Positions 30,180-38,173 of a stretch of 64,000 nucleotides of DNA are shown piece after piece. The translations under genes and the position numbers were made by a program. The notes beneath the pieces were generated by a model. That model was not told the DNA's origin. It did no database searches and worked only from the letters and a program-made list of their open reading frames with translations. This DNA is from Saccharopolyspora gregorii. Lineage in GTDB: Bacteria; Actinomycetota; Actinomycetes; Mycobacteriales; Pseudonocardiaceae. Position 1 is the stretch's first letter. Every line of letters begins with the position of its first letter. The stretch spans positions 2,232,001-2,296,000 of the forward strand of contig NZ_CP059556.1 in the NCBI RefSeq assembly GCF_024734405.1, given 5' to 3'.

Positions 30180-31163
30180 TCAGGGGGCGGGCACGCCGGG
30201 GACGTCCCGGATGGCGCGGCCGGTGTAGTGCAGGAACACCTCGTCCAGGCTCGGCCGGGTCACCGTCACCTCGAAGATCGGCACGTCCAGGCCGGAGCAG
30301 AGCACCGGCACGAACCGCGCTCCGTCGGACACCTGCACCTGCACGCCGCCGTCCGCGGTGGTGGCCTCCAGGTCGAAGCGCTCGCGCAGCACCCGCACGG
30401 CCGCGTCGTCGTCGCCGGTGTGCAGCGCGATGCGGTCCGCGCCGATCACCGACTTGAGCTCCGCCGGGGTGCCCTGCGCGACGATCCGGCCCGCGTCGAT
30501 GATCGCGATCCGGTCGCACCGCTCCGCCTCGTCGAGGTAGTGCGTGGTGAGGAAGACCGTGGTCTCCTCCTGCTCGGCGATCCGGTGCAGGTAGGTCCAG
30601 ATCTCCGCGCGGGTCTGCGGATCGAGGCCCACGGTCGGCTCGTCGAGGAACAGCACGCTCGGCCGGTGCAGCAGGCCGCGCGCGATCTCCAGCCGCCGCC
30701 GCATCCCGCCGGAGAACGTCGCGACCCGGTCCGCGCGCCGCTCCCGCAACCCGACCAGGTCGAGCATCGAGTCGACGCGCTCGGCGACCAGCGCCCGGGG
30801 CATCGCGTACAGGTCGGCGTGGAAACCCAGGTTCTCCGCGGTGGTCAGGTCCGGATCGAGCGTCGATTCCTGGAACACCAGGCCGAGCCTGCGCCGCACC
30901 TGGTGCGCGTCGCGCACCACGTCGTACCCGGCGATCTCGATGCGCCCCGCATCGGGCAGCGCCAAGGTGCACATCATCGCGATCGTGGTGGACTTGCCCG
31001 CGCCGTTCGGCCCGAGGAAGCCGAACGTCTCGCCGCGGGCCACGGTGATGTCGACGCCGCGCACCGCGTGCGTCCCGCGGTAGGACTTGTGCACGTCGCG
31101 GGCCACGATCGCGGGTGCGTCCTCGGGGCGGTGGTGGTCGTCGCCTCGCCGGAGTCGTCGCAC
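30180..31163 (-). CDS. cinT: Lantibiotic ABC exporter, ATPase subunit (CinT-type)
   Basis: A 327-residue DrrA-like ATPase. Walker A is FGFLGPNGAGKSTTIAMM (near residue 50), with a Q-loop in LGLVFQESTLDPDLT, the signature ATFSGGMRRRLEIARGLLHR, and Walker B in VLFLDEPTVGLDPQT (near 171). The C-terminal extension (DRPSLDEVFLHYTG-like ending VTVTRPSLDEVFLHYTGRA) is typical of drug exporters. The GTG start has GAGGAG 5 bases upstream. It powers the CinH-type permease encoded next. Located directly after the hydroxylase gene, as in the cinnamycin cluster. Confidence 0.92.
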   Translation of the reverse strand: MRRLRRGDDHHRPEDAPAIVARDVHKSYRGTHAVRGVDITVARGETFGFLGPNGAGKSTTIAMMCTLALPDAGRIEIAGYDVVRDAHQVRRRLGLVFQESTLDPDLTTAENLGFHADLYAMPRALVAERVDSMLDLVGLRERRADRVATFSGGMRRRLEIARGLLHRPSVLFLDEPTVGLDPQTRAEIWTYLHRIAEQEETTVFLTTHYLDEAERCDRIAIIDAGRIVAQGTPAELKSVIGADRIALHTGDDDAAVRVLRERFDLEATTADGGVQVQVSDGARFVPVLCSGLDVPIFEVTVTRPSLDEVFLHYTGRAIRDVPGVPAP

Positions 31164-31210
31164 GGGTGCTCCTCGCTGCTGTCGAACGGCCGGGGTGCGC
31201 GGCGATCCCG

Positions 31211-32119
31211 TCACGCGGCGCGCAGGCTGCCCAGGTGGTCCTGCCAGTCCTCCGGCACCACGAAGCCGAAGCTCCAGCGGTGCCGTTCGGTCGGGTTCAC
31301 GATGCAGTGCCAGAACAACCTCGCCGGGTCCTGCTCGGCCTTGAAGAACCGCACGATCCTCCGGCGCTCCGGCAGCGTCACGATCTCGCCGGTGCCCGGG
31401 TTCTGGTAGCGGAAGAAGGAGGTGCCGCCGCCTTCGGGGAAGTCGTCGTCGAGGTCCACCACGTACATCCGCCAGCCCGGCTGGTTCTCGTTGGTGTGCC
31501 ACAGCCGGTAGCTGTTCGGCGGGTACCACATCGAGCCGGACAACCGGATCTCGTCGCCGAACACGCCTTCCAGCAACCGGATCGCCCGCGTCTTGGCGGC
31601 GAAGTACGCGGGGTAGCCGGGGTGCTCGACGTGCTCGTCCAGGTTCACCAGGTGGAAGTCCCGCCGCGCGCCACCGCCGGCCGGGTCCTGCCAGTGCGCG
31701 GCCATCATCCGGCGGTTCCACTCCTGGAACTCGGGATCGGACGGGGACTTCGAGGTCGATTCCAGGTCGTCGGCGCGGAACCGGGCGCGGAACGCCGCCA
31801 GGTCCACCGGGGGACGGACCTTCAGCAGCGGCAGCTCGTCGATCAGCGGCGCCAGCTCCGGCACGTCCGCCAGGTCGTACTCGTGGTGGTAGAAGGCCGT
31901 TCCCCGTGGCGGCGCCGGTTCGTCGGCGGCCGGTTCGGGCGTGGTCTCCGCGCCGAGCTCGGCGGATCCCGCGGCCAGTTCCTGGGCGGTGAAGTCGAAC
32001 CCGTGCCTGCCGCCGAGCGCGATCATCTCCTCCATCCCGGTGACGGCCTTGAGCTGCTGGCCGAGTTCCGGCTGCTGCCTGGTCGCGCGCAGGAAGCTCT
32101 TGCAGGCTTCGACGGTCAT
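31211..32119 (-). CDS. cinX: Nif11 domain fused to 2-oxoglutarate/Fe(II) oxygenase; CinX-type Asp hydroxylase
   Basis: A 302-residue protein with two parts. Residues 1-60 (MTVEACKSFLRATRQQPEL, then AVTGMEEMIALGGRHGFDFT) match the Nif11 leader-type domain. After an acidic, Pro-rich linker, the C-terminal part looks like an Fe(II)/2-oxoglutarate oxygenase: MWYPPNSYRLWHTNENQPGW (His near 208), MYVVDLDDDFPEGGG, FWHCIVNPTERHRWSFGF (His near 271, Arg near 281). In cinnamycin biosynthesis CinX hydroxylates Asp15 of the core, and the core here keeps that Asp. The Nif11 part may bind the leader peptide. AAGGAG precedes the ATG by 6 bases. Function is assigned from cluster position plus the oxygenase motifs. 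Confidence 0.88.
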   Translation of the reverse strand: MTVEACKSFLRATRQQPELGQQLKAVTGMEEMIALGGRHGFDFTAQELAAGSAELGAETTPEPAADEPAPPRGTAFYHHEYDLADVPELAPLIDELPLLKVRPPVDLAAFRARFRADDLESTSKSPSDPEFQEWNRRMMAAHWQDPAGGGARRDFHLVNLDEHVEHPGYPAYFAAKTRAIRLLEGVFGDEIRLSGSMWYPPNSYRLWHTNENQPGWRMYVVDLDDDFPEGGGTSFFRYQNPGTGEIVTLPERRRIVRFFKAEQDPARLFWHCIVNPTERHRWSFGFVVPEDWQDHLGSLRAA

Positions 32120-32226
32120 GGCGGTCTCCTTCGTCCGGTGCGGGTGGCGGGTCGCTGCCCGCCGGGTCGCTGGGATGCCGGGATTCGGTGGTGGGGCGGG
32201 AGGTTCGGGGAAGCGGCGGGCGGTGC

Positions 32227-35200
32227 TCACGGTCGCGGCGGGTCGAGCATCAGCACCGAGGGCACCCGTTCCGGGTGCGCGAGCCGCAGGAAGTGCATGC
32301 CGTAGCCGGAGATCCCCATCATCAGCCCGGGGAAGAAGTCGGCGCTCTGCTCGCCGAGGCCGTGCTCGGCGTCGTCCAGCGAGCGCCACATCTCGCGCAC
32401 CTGCACGTTCGCCTCCAGCCGGAACGCGGGTTCGTCGCGCAGCAGCGCGTAGCGCAGCAGCAGCTCCGAGTTGCCGGAGGTGCCGTGGCACAGCGTGTGG
32501 TTCTTCAGCCGGGAGAAGTTGCGCACGGTCGCCCCCAGCGCGTGCCGCGCCTCCCGCAGCAGCTCCTCGTCGTCCGCGCCCAGCAACGACCAGGCGGCGA
32601 TGCGGCTCAACCCGATCCCGGCGGCCCCGTTGCACCACGCGTTGGAGTAGTGGTGGCCGTTCTTCGCGACCTGACCCGTGTCGTAGCGCAGGTCGTACCA
32701 GTCCTGCTCGTCGAGGTCGAAGTGCCGCGCCTCGTAGGCGAAGGCGCTCCTGCCCGCCGCGACGCACTCGTCCCGGCCGGTGCGGGTGCCCAGCAGGACC
32801 AGCGCCCAGCCGATCCCGGCGGCGCCGTGCGCGAACCCGGTCATGTCGTCCCGGGCGTGTTCCGGGGTGTTGGACGGCCAGCTCACCGCGCCGTCCCGAT
32901 CGCGGGCGCGCCGCAGCAGGTGGTCCGCGCAGCGGTGCGCCAGGTCCAGCGCCTGATCCCCGAGCAGCGGCTCCAGCGCCAGCAGCACCGGGATCATCCC
33001 GGCGGCCCCGTGCAGCAGGTCCAGGTGGGTGTCGGCGTCGATGAGCTCGGCCAGGCCGTCGCACGCCCGCACGGCCTCGTCCACCAGTTCCTGCTCGCCC
33101 CACAACCGGTGCAGGTGGGTGAGCAGGTACAGCCGCCCGCCGACGTCGGCGAACGCTCCGGTGCGCTGCGGCGGGGTGTCGAGGACGTGCCGCAGCGCGC
33201 GCCGCGCGGCCCGCCGGAACTCGGGGCGCGGCACCACGTCGTCCAGGTAGGCGAGGAACAGCGCCACCCCCGCGGTGCCGGTGTAGAGGTCCGCGTCGAT
33301 GTCGACGGACTCCAGCACGCCGTCGACCCGACCGAACGACTTCCACGGCGCCGGAGCCGGCGGTTCCAGCTCCATCGAGCACAACCGCTCGCCGGCCCGC
33401 ACCGCGTAGTCCAGCGCGGTGGCCACGAACGCGGGGCTGCTGATCTCGTCGCTCGACAGGCTGGCGGCGATGTAGCGGGCCTGCTGCGCGCGGTTCTTCG
33501 CGGTGAGCGAGCGGATCCGCTCCGCGGCGCGCTCCAGCGGGGAACCGTCCAGCGCGGTCGGCAGCCGTTCCGCGCGGTCGTGCACGAGGTGGTCGTCGCC
33601 CACCTCGACGGTGAAGACCGGCACGTCCAGCCGCCACATCGACGCCGTCTCCCGCGCCGAGAGCACGGCGTCGCGGTCCCATTCGCGGGGGAAGGTGCGC
33701 ACCGTGTTCAGCAGCAGGTCGACCTCCAGCGGGTCGGCCAGGCACTTCGGGTGCCGCGCGGACGCGATCAGCTGCGCGTAGATCTGGGTGCTCCAGTTCA
33801 GGAACCGGGCGGAGGCGCCGCGGAACGCCTCCGAGACCAGGGCGACCGCCTCGTCGGCGTTGCGCTCCAGCCACTCGTGCACCCGGTCGAAACCGTCCAC
33901 GATGGACTCCAGGTGGTCCTGCGGGTGGACGAGCTCCCCGTGCAGGAAGACCCGGTTGGTGGCGTCGAGCTCCACCCGCACGCCCGACCGGTTCCGCACC
34001 GCAGCGCCGAAGCCGAGGCGCCCGCCGACGATCTGCGGCACCGGCATCGGGATCTCGTAGCTCTCGCCGCCGCTGCACCCGCTCAGCCGCATCTGCTCCG
34101 GGCCGTCCGCGGTTCCGGCGCGCGGCCACTCCAGCAGGCCCGTCTTGAACACCGAGTCCTGCACCGTTCCACTGCCGCCGCGGCCCAGCGGCGACGCGTC
34201 GAACACCGTCTCCCCGTCGCACACGTGGACGTGGCCGTCGGCGACGATGATGTTCTCGAAGTGCAGGTCGCTGCCGCCGAGCACGTAGAACAGGGCCAGG
34301 TGGCCGCCGAGCTCCCGGTACACGTGCGCGGCCGCTTCGGCGGTGCCGGTCTCGTTGCGCCCGGTCGGGATCGCGGCCTCGTAGCCGTAGCCGTCGCGCA
34401 CCAGCACGGGCCGGGAGGCGAACTCCACGACACCCCGCTCGCGCAACCGGTCCAGCACGGCCTGCACCCCCGCCTCGGAACGCAGGCAGCGCGGCTTGCA
34501 GTAGAACGTCCCGGTCCCGCCGTCGTCGAGCTCGGCGGTCACCACCGCGACGCTGCGCCCGCCCGCGTGGTAGTCGCCGGTGCCGAGCCGCAGCGAGCGG
34601 AACGCGACGATCGACCGGCCGAACAGCTCCGGCCCGAGCCGCGCCGCGTCGGCCGCCAGGTTGCGCAGCAGGTCCGCGCCGTAGCCGGCGATCAGCCCGG
34701 TCAGGTGGGCCAGCCAGCGCCCCAGCACCGGGTACTCCAGGAAGAACTCGTGGTAGGCGGCGGAATCGGCGAACGTCGCGTCCAGGTAGGCGAGGTAGTC
34801 GTCCTCGCCCGCCCGCTCCCGGTCGATCCCGCGCCGCGCCCGGTGCAGGTTCGCCTCGGCCTCCACCACCCAGGCCAGCGCCAGCGCGAACCTCCCGTGC
34901 AGGTGGCGCTGGAGGTCGTCGACCAGGTCCGGCCCGATCGACTCCGGCAGCTCCGCGCGCACCTTCTCCAGCCTGCGCCCCAGCTCCACCAGGAACGGTT
35001 CGCAGGCGGTGGCCAGCTCGCCGTAGTAGACGTCGGTCTCCCGCCACGTCGCGCGCGGGTCGGAATGCGCCGGGTCCCAGCCGAGCACCGCGTCGCGGTA
35101 GGTCGGCAACCAGGCCGCGTGCAGCTCCTCCAGCAGCTCCGGCAGGCCGGGGCCGGCCGGGTCCAGCTCGACGGCGCGGTAGGCGGTGAGCACCGCGGCG

Positions 35201-35424
35201 AGCTCCTCGGCGGTGTGCCGGGCGGGCCGCGCCCGGTTCTCGGCCTCCTGCGCGAACTTCCCGGCGAGCCGTCCGGCGACGCGGTCCAGCCGCCACCGCT
35301 CGACCGCGTCGGGCGGTGCCGCCGCGAGCGGCCGCCCCGAGTCGCGCAGCGCGGTGACGACGTGCAGCCGCTCGTCCAGGTTGCTCGCGCGGGCGGCCAG
35401 ATCGAGTGCTCGGTCGGTCTGCAT
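32227..35424 (-). CDS. cinM: Class II lanthipeptide synthetase LanM (CinM-type)
   Basis: A 1065-residue bifunctional enzyme. The N-terminal dehydratase (DUF4135 kinase-like, to about residue 630) has GDYHAGGRSVAVV, FYCKPRCLRSE, LGGSDLHFENIIV (near 384) and VCDGETVFDASP (near 405); it phosphorylates and eliminates Ser/Thr of the core. The C-terminal LanC-like cyclase (about 680-1050) has zinc ligands in NAWCNGAAGIGL (Cys near 931) and LCHGTSGNSELLL (Cys-His near 977), plus HGAAGI repeats; it adds Cys thiols to Dha/Dhb. The precursor lies 71 bases upstream and the hydroxylase gene follows. The start ATG is preceded by in-frame TTG and GTG (35430), so it may be two residues longer. Confidence 0.96.
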   Translation of the reverse strand: MQTDRALDLAARASNLDERLHVVTALRDSGRPLAAAPPDAVERWRLDRVAGRLAGKFAQEAENRARPARHTAEELAAVLTAYRAVELDPAGPGLPELLEELHAAWLPTYRDAVLGWDPAHSDPRATWRETDVYYGELATACEPFLVELGRRLEKVRAELPESIGPDLVDDLQRHLHGRFALALAWVVEAEANLHRARRGIDRERAGEDDYLAYLDATFADSAAYHEFFLEYPVLGRWLAHLTGLIAGYGADLLRNLAADAARLGPELFGRSIVAFRSLRLGTGDYHAGGRSVAVVTAELDDGGTGTFYCKPRCLRSEAGVQAVLDRLRERGVVEFASRPVLVRDGYGYEAAIPTGRNETGTAEAAAHVYRELGGHLALFYVLGGSDLHFENIIVADGHVHVCDGETVFDASPLGRGGSGTVQDSVFKTGLLEWPRAGTADGPEQMRLSGCSGGESYEIPMPVPQIVGGRLGFGAAVRNRSGVRVELDATNRVFLHGELVHPQDHLESIVDGFDRVHEWLERNADEAVALVSEAFRGASARFLNWSTQIYAQLIASARHPKCLADPLEVDLLLNTVRTFPREWDRDAVLSARETASMWRLDVPVFTVEVGDDHLVHDRAERLPTALDGSPLERAAERIRSLTAKNRAQQARYIAASLSSDEISSPAFVATALDYAVRAGERLCSMELEPPAPAPWKSFGRVDGVLESVDIDADLYTGTAGVALFLAYLDDVVPRPEFRRAARRALRHVLDTPPQRTGAFADVGGRLYLLTHLHRLWGEQELVDEAVRACDGLAELIDADTHLDLLHGAAGMIPVLLALEPLLGDQALDLAHRCADHLLRRARDRDGAVSWPSNTPEHARDDMTGFAHGAAGIGWALVLLGTRTGRDECVAAGRSAFAYEARHFDLDEQDWYDLRYDTGQVAKNGHHYSNAWCNGAAGIGLSRIAAWSLLGADDEELLREARHALGATVRNFSRLKNHTLCHGTSGNSELLLRYALLRDEPAFRLEANVQVREMWRSLDDAEHGLGEQSADFFPGLMMGISGYGMHFLRLAHPERVPSVLMLDPPRP

Positions 35425-35495
35425 CAACACCTGTCCCGGTCGGTGGTGGGCGAGGAACGCGGCGAGCCCGAAGGCTCACCGCGTCGATGCTCAGC

Positions 35496-35732
35496 TCACT
35501 TGGTCGAGCCGTCGCACGCGAACGTGAACGGGCCGGCGCTGCAGGTGCTGGCGCAGGCGACGACCTCGTTGGCCGCGATCCCCTTGGTCCAGAAGTCCAG
35601 GGACTCCTGGTCGACGGCCTCGACCGCGTCGGGCAGCTCGGCAGGCTCCACGCCGAAGGCGGCGGGGTCCGCGATGAGCGCGGAGCGGAACTCGGCGTCG
35701 ATGACGGCTTGGCGAAGAATGGTGTCGGACAT
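35496..35732 (-). CDS. cinA: Cinnamycin-type lanthipeptide precursor
   Basis: A 78-residue prepeptide. The leader (residues 1-59) resembles CinA, with AEFRSALIADPAAFG, DAVEAVDQESLDFWTK and a VVA ending suited to type I signal peptidase. The core, residues 60-78, is CASTCSAGPFTFACDGSTK. Cinnamycin is CRQSCSFGPFTFVCDGNTK, so Cys1, Cys5, Ser6, Gly8-Pro9-Phe10-Thr11-Phe12, Cys14-Asp15-Gly16, Thr18 and Lys19 are all kept. Expected rings are 1-18 and 5-11 methyllanthionine, 4-14 (methyllanthionine here, since residue 4 is Thr) and 6-19 lysinoalanine, with hydroxy-Asp15. The mature peptide should bind phosphatidylethanolamine. AGGAGG lies about 6 bases before the ATG. Confidence 0.97.
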   Translation of the reverse strand: MSDTILRQAVIDAEFRSALIADPAAFGVEPAELPDAVEAVDQESLDFWTKGIAANEVVACASTCSAGPFTFACDGSTK

Positions 35733-35764
35733 GATCTCCTCCTGGATGCTGGTGTGCGTTCGGA

Positions 35765-36136
35765 TCATTCGGACTTCTCGGCGGGCAGCTGCGCCACGAG
35801 GGCGAAACCCAGCTGCGCCTCCGCGTTCTTCAACTCCACGAGCGCTCGGCCCATGTTGTCGTTCTCGTTCTGCCAGGCGACGACCTCCTTCTCCTGCTCC
35901 GGTAGTCCCTCCGGCGACCACAGCTGCTCCAGCCACTTGTGGGTCGCGAAGGGGTGCAGGTCGGTGACCGGCGTGAGCCGGGCCAAGGTGGGCTCCTCGT
36001 TCAGCGCGAGGGCGAGCTGCAGCACCTCGCGCAGCTTGCCGTCCGGCGGCAGCAGCGAGCACAGGACCACGAGTTCCTGGATTCGCCGGATCACGTCCAC
36101 GTCCGGGTAGATGACCGGAACATCCGAGTGCTGCAT
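35765..36136 (-). CDS. durN: Lysinoalanine-forming protein (DurN/Cinorf7-type)
   Basis: A 123-residue protein and the first gene of the lantibiotic operon, 32 bases upstream of the precursor. Its size and position match Cinorf7/DurN, which catalyses the last ring: addition of the Lys19 amine to dehydroalanine-6. Recognisable features are the N-terminal VIRRIQELVVLCSLLPPDGK and the middle HPFATHKWLEQLWSPEGLPE. The core keeps both partners, Ser6 and Lys19. GGGAGCG precedes the ATG. A promoter with three TTCA motifs at 11-bp spacing lies 40-80 bases upstream. Identification rests on size, position and partial similarity rather than a catalytic motif. Confidence 0.87.
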   Translation of the reverse strand: MQHSDVPVIYPDVDVIRRIQELVVLCSLLPPDGKLREVLQLALALNEEPTLARLTPVTDLHPFATHKWLEQLWSPEGLPEQEKEVVAWQNENDNMGRALVELKNAEAQLGFALVAQLPAEKSE

Positions 36137-36173
36137 CGACCGCTCCCAATCCGTCGGAGGCCCAACGCGACCG

Positions 36174-36220
36174 ACGCTAGGGGGCGGTGGTTTCAGTCCG
36201 CCTTCAAAGCTGTTTCACCG
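36174..36220 (-). promoter_or_regulatory. Predicted SARP-controlled promoter of the lantibiotic operon
   Basis: On the plus strand TTCA occurs at 36192, 36203 and 36214, exactly 11 bp apart (heptamers TTCAGTC, TTCAAAG, TTCACCG). On the minus strand they read as TGAA repeats, and the promoter-proximal one ends 9 bases before a -10-like TAGCGT (36179-36174). Direct repeats on one helix face next to the -10 box are the hallmark of SARP promoters. The start codon is about 37 bases further on. The matching SARP gene lies at 39.7-40.5 kb. Confidence 0.75.
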
Positions 36221-36280
36221 CAGGAGAACCGGCGTGGCGGCAGCGGGATCCGCCGCCGCGGCAGGAGGCTCGCGGTTCCG

Positions 36281-36931
36281 TCAGCCGGACTGGTCGGCCG
36301 CCCAGGCGCAGAGGGCGGCCTGCACCCGGTTGCCCACGTCGAGCGCGGCGAGGATGCGGCTCACGTGCGCCTTCACCGTGCTCTCCCGCATGCCGAGCGC
36401 GCTCGCGATCTCGGCGTTGCCGTCGCCCGTCGCCAACCGGCCGAGCACGTCCCGCTCCCGGGGGGTGAGGCGTTCGATCTTCGCGCGCGCCGCGGCGGAA
36501 TCCGGTCCGCTGCCCCGGTGGTAGTGGTCGACGAGCCGCCGCGCCGCCGCCGGGTGCAGCATCGCCTGCCCGCTCGCGACGACCTGCACGGCGCGCACGA
36601 TCTCGGCGGGTTCGCTGTCCTTGAGCAGGAACCCGGCGGCGCCTGCGGTCAGCGAGCCGTACACGTACTCGTCGAGGTCGAAGGTGGTGAGCGTGACGAC
36701 CTGCGGCGGGTTCGGCAGCGCGCGCAGGCGCTCGGTGGCCTGGATGCCGTCCAGCTCCGGCATCCGCACGTCCATCAGCACCACGTCGACCTGGCCGGCC
36801 GCGGCCTCCCGGACCGCGCTCAGCCCGTCCCCGGCCTGCCCGACCACGGTGATCCCCGGTGCGTCGGCGAGGATGTCGGCGAGCGCCAGGCGGACCAGCG
36901 TGTCGTCGTCCACGATCAGCGTGCGGATCAT
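36281..36931 (-). CDS. NarL/LuxR-type response regulator (CinR-like)
   Basis: A 216-residue regulator. The receiver domain has VDDDTLVRLAL, the phospho-acceptor Asp near residue 54 in VVLMDVRMPELDG, and FLLKDSEPAEIVRAV with the conserved Lys. The C-terminal LuxR-type helix-turn-helix is LTPRERDVLGRLATGDGN, then EIASALGMRESTVKAHVSRI. The ATG start overlaps the kinase stop (ATGA), so the pair is co-translated. The cinnamycin cluster also carries a two-component pair. Likely target: lantibiotic or transporter genes, possibly in response to envelope stress from the peptide itself. Confidence 0.92.
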   Translation of the reverse strand: MIRTLIVDDDTLVRLALADILADAPGITVVGQAGDGLSAVREAAAGQVDVVLMDVRMPELDGIQATERLRALPNPPQVVTLTTFDLDEYVYGSLTAGAAGFLLKDSEPAEIVRAVQVVASGQAMLHPAAARRLVDHYHRGSGPDSAAARAKIERLTPRERDVLGRLATGDGNAEIASALGMRESTVKAHVSRILAALDVGNRVQAALCAWAADQSG

Positions 36932-38046
36932 GCTGCTCCCGAGGAGTGGGCGGGTGCCGGGATGCGCGCCGACAGCCGCCAGCCGCCGGTGCCCGAAGGG
37001 CCGTGTTCCAGGGTGCCGTGCAGCGCGTCGACCCGTTCGGCCAGCCCCACCAGGCCGTAGCCGCTGGGCGAGTCCCGCTCCACCGGCGCGCCCACGTCGT
37101 TCTCCACGTCCACGGTGGACTCCGGCGGACCGTGCCGGACCCGGACCCGCACGGCCGAGCCCGGTGCGTGCTTGCGCGCGTTCGTCAGCGCTTCCTGCAC
37201 CAGCCGGTAGATGGCCAGCCGGTGGCTGAACGGCAGCTCCGCCGCGTCACCGGAGACCTCGGCCGCCACCGGCTGCCCGGCCGCCCGCGCCTCCGCGAAC
37301 AGCGCCTCCAGATCGCGCATCCGGCGCGGCTCCGGAACCCCGCCGCCGTCCGGCGAGCGCAGTCCCGCCAGCACGTCCCGCAGGTCGCGCAGCGCCTCCG
37401 TCGACGTCGCCCGCAGCAGGTCGATGCGGTCCGCGACCTGCGGGGGCAGCTCGGCCGAATGCCGTTGCAGCGCACCGGTGTGCAGCGCCAGCACGCTCAA
37501 CGAGTGCGCCAGCGAGTCGTGCAGCTCGGCCGCGACCCGGCCGCGCTCGGTCAACCGCGCCTGCTCCGCGCGCAGCTCCCGCTCCACCCGCAGCTGGTCG
37601 ACCTGCGCGGCCAGGCTCGCCACCAGCCGCCGGTGCCCGCCCGCCCACATGCCCAGCGCCACCACCGCGACCAGCAGCAGCAGCGGCCCGTACACCCGGG
37701 TGCCCCACAGCGAGTGCTGCGGCTGCAGCAGGTTCCCGCCCATCGCCGCGACCGCGCACACCGCCGCCACCACCAGCCTGCCGCGCTTCGCGCAGGAGTA
37801 CAGCACCACCAGCAGCGGCAGCACCGTCCCCAGCACCGCGGCCACCAGGACCGCGGGTACCGCCGCGACCGCCAGGTTCCGCCCGCGCCACGCGAGCGCG
37901 ATCCCGGCCAGCAGCACCGCGCCGACCTGCGGGCTCAGCACCACGCCGCCGGCGCGGACGTAGGCCTCCTGCCCGGACAGCAGCGAGACCGCGACGAGCA
38001 GCGCCGCCTCCACCCACCATCGCGTGCGCGGCTGTACCGCGGTCAC
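36928..38046 (-). CDS. Sensor histidine kinase, HisKA_3 type (CinK-like)
   Basis: A 372-residue kinase. The N-terminal ~150 residues form five or six hydrophobic segments with almost no extracytoplasmic loop, suggesting intramembrane sensing. The dimerisation/phospho-acceptor motif is RVAAELHDSLAHSLSVLALH (His near 176), followed by the degenerate NarX-type ATPase domain: YRLVQEALTNARKHAPGS, then SGYGLVGLAERV. The GTG start is chosen for AGGAG 7 bases upstream; a GTG at 38067 would add 7 residues. First gene of the two-gene regulatory operon, divergent from the phospholipid methyltransferase. Confidence 0.9.
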   Translation of the reverse strand: MTAVQPRTRWWVEAALLVAVSLLSGQEAYVRAGGVVLSPQVGAVLLAGIALAWRGRNLAVAAVPAVLVAAVLGTVLPLLVVLYSCAKRGRLVVAAVCAVAAMGGNLLQPQHSLWGTRVYGPLLLLVAVVALGMWAGGHRRLVASLAAQVDQLRVERELRAEQARLTERGRVAAELHDSLAHSLSVLALHTGALQRHSAELPPQVADRIDLLRATSTEALRDLRDVLAGLRSPDGGGVPEPRRMRDLEALFAEARAAGQPVAAEVSGDAAELPFSHRLAIYRLVQEALTNARKHAPGSAVRVRVRHGPPESTVDVENDVGAPVERDSPSGYGLVGLAERVDALHGTLEHGPSGTGGWRLSARIPAPAHSSGAA

Positions 38047-38133
38047 CGGGTTGCTCCTCGTCGCCACGACGGACGAGCATAGGGAGCCGCCGCCCCCCTA
38101 CTTTCGTACCGGATCTCCGTGGCCATGAGACCG

Positions 38134-38173
38134 ATGGTGCCCGTTGATCCCGCCAGTAGCGTGCAACGACGTG
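38134..38173 (+). promoter_or_regulatory. Promoter and probable leaderless start of the phospholipid methyltransferase
   Basis: TAGCGT (38157-38162) lies 8 bases before the GTG at 38171, with a weak ATGGTG 17 bases upstream of it. That spacing places the transcription start at or next to the GTG, so the mRNA is probably leaderless. The same TAGCGT hexamer occurs as the -10 of the lantibiotic operon; TTCA repeats are not visible here. Confidence 0.5.

Noticed and set aside
29270-31163. General drug exporter unrelated to the lantibiotic
   Set aside because: DrrAB-like sequence alone would allow this, but the genes directly follow the hydroxylase gene in the cinnamycin order, so a lantibiotic role is preferred.
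32188-35967. Long plus-strand open frame opposite the LanM gene
   Set aside because: Low-complexity translation with no domain; LanM on the other strand is unmistakable.
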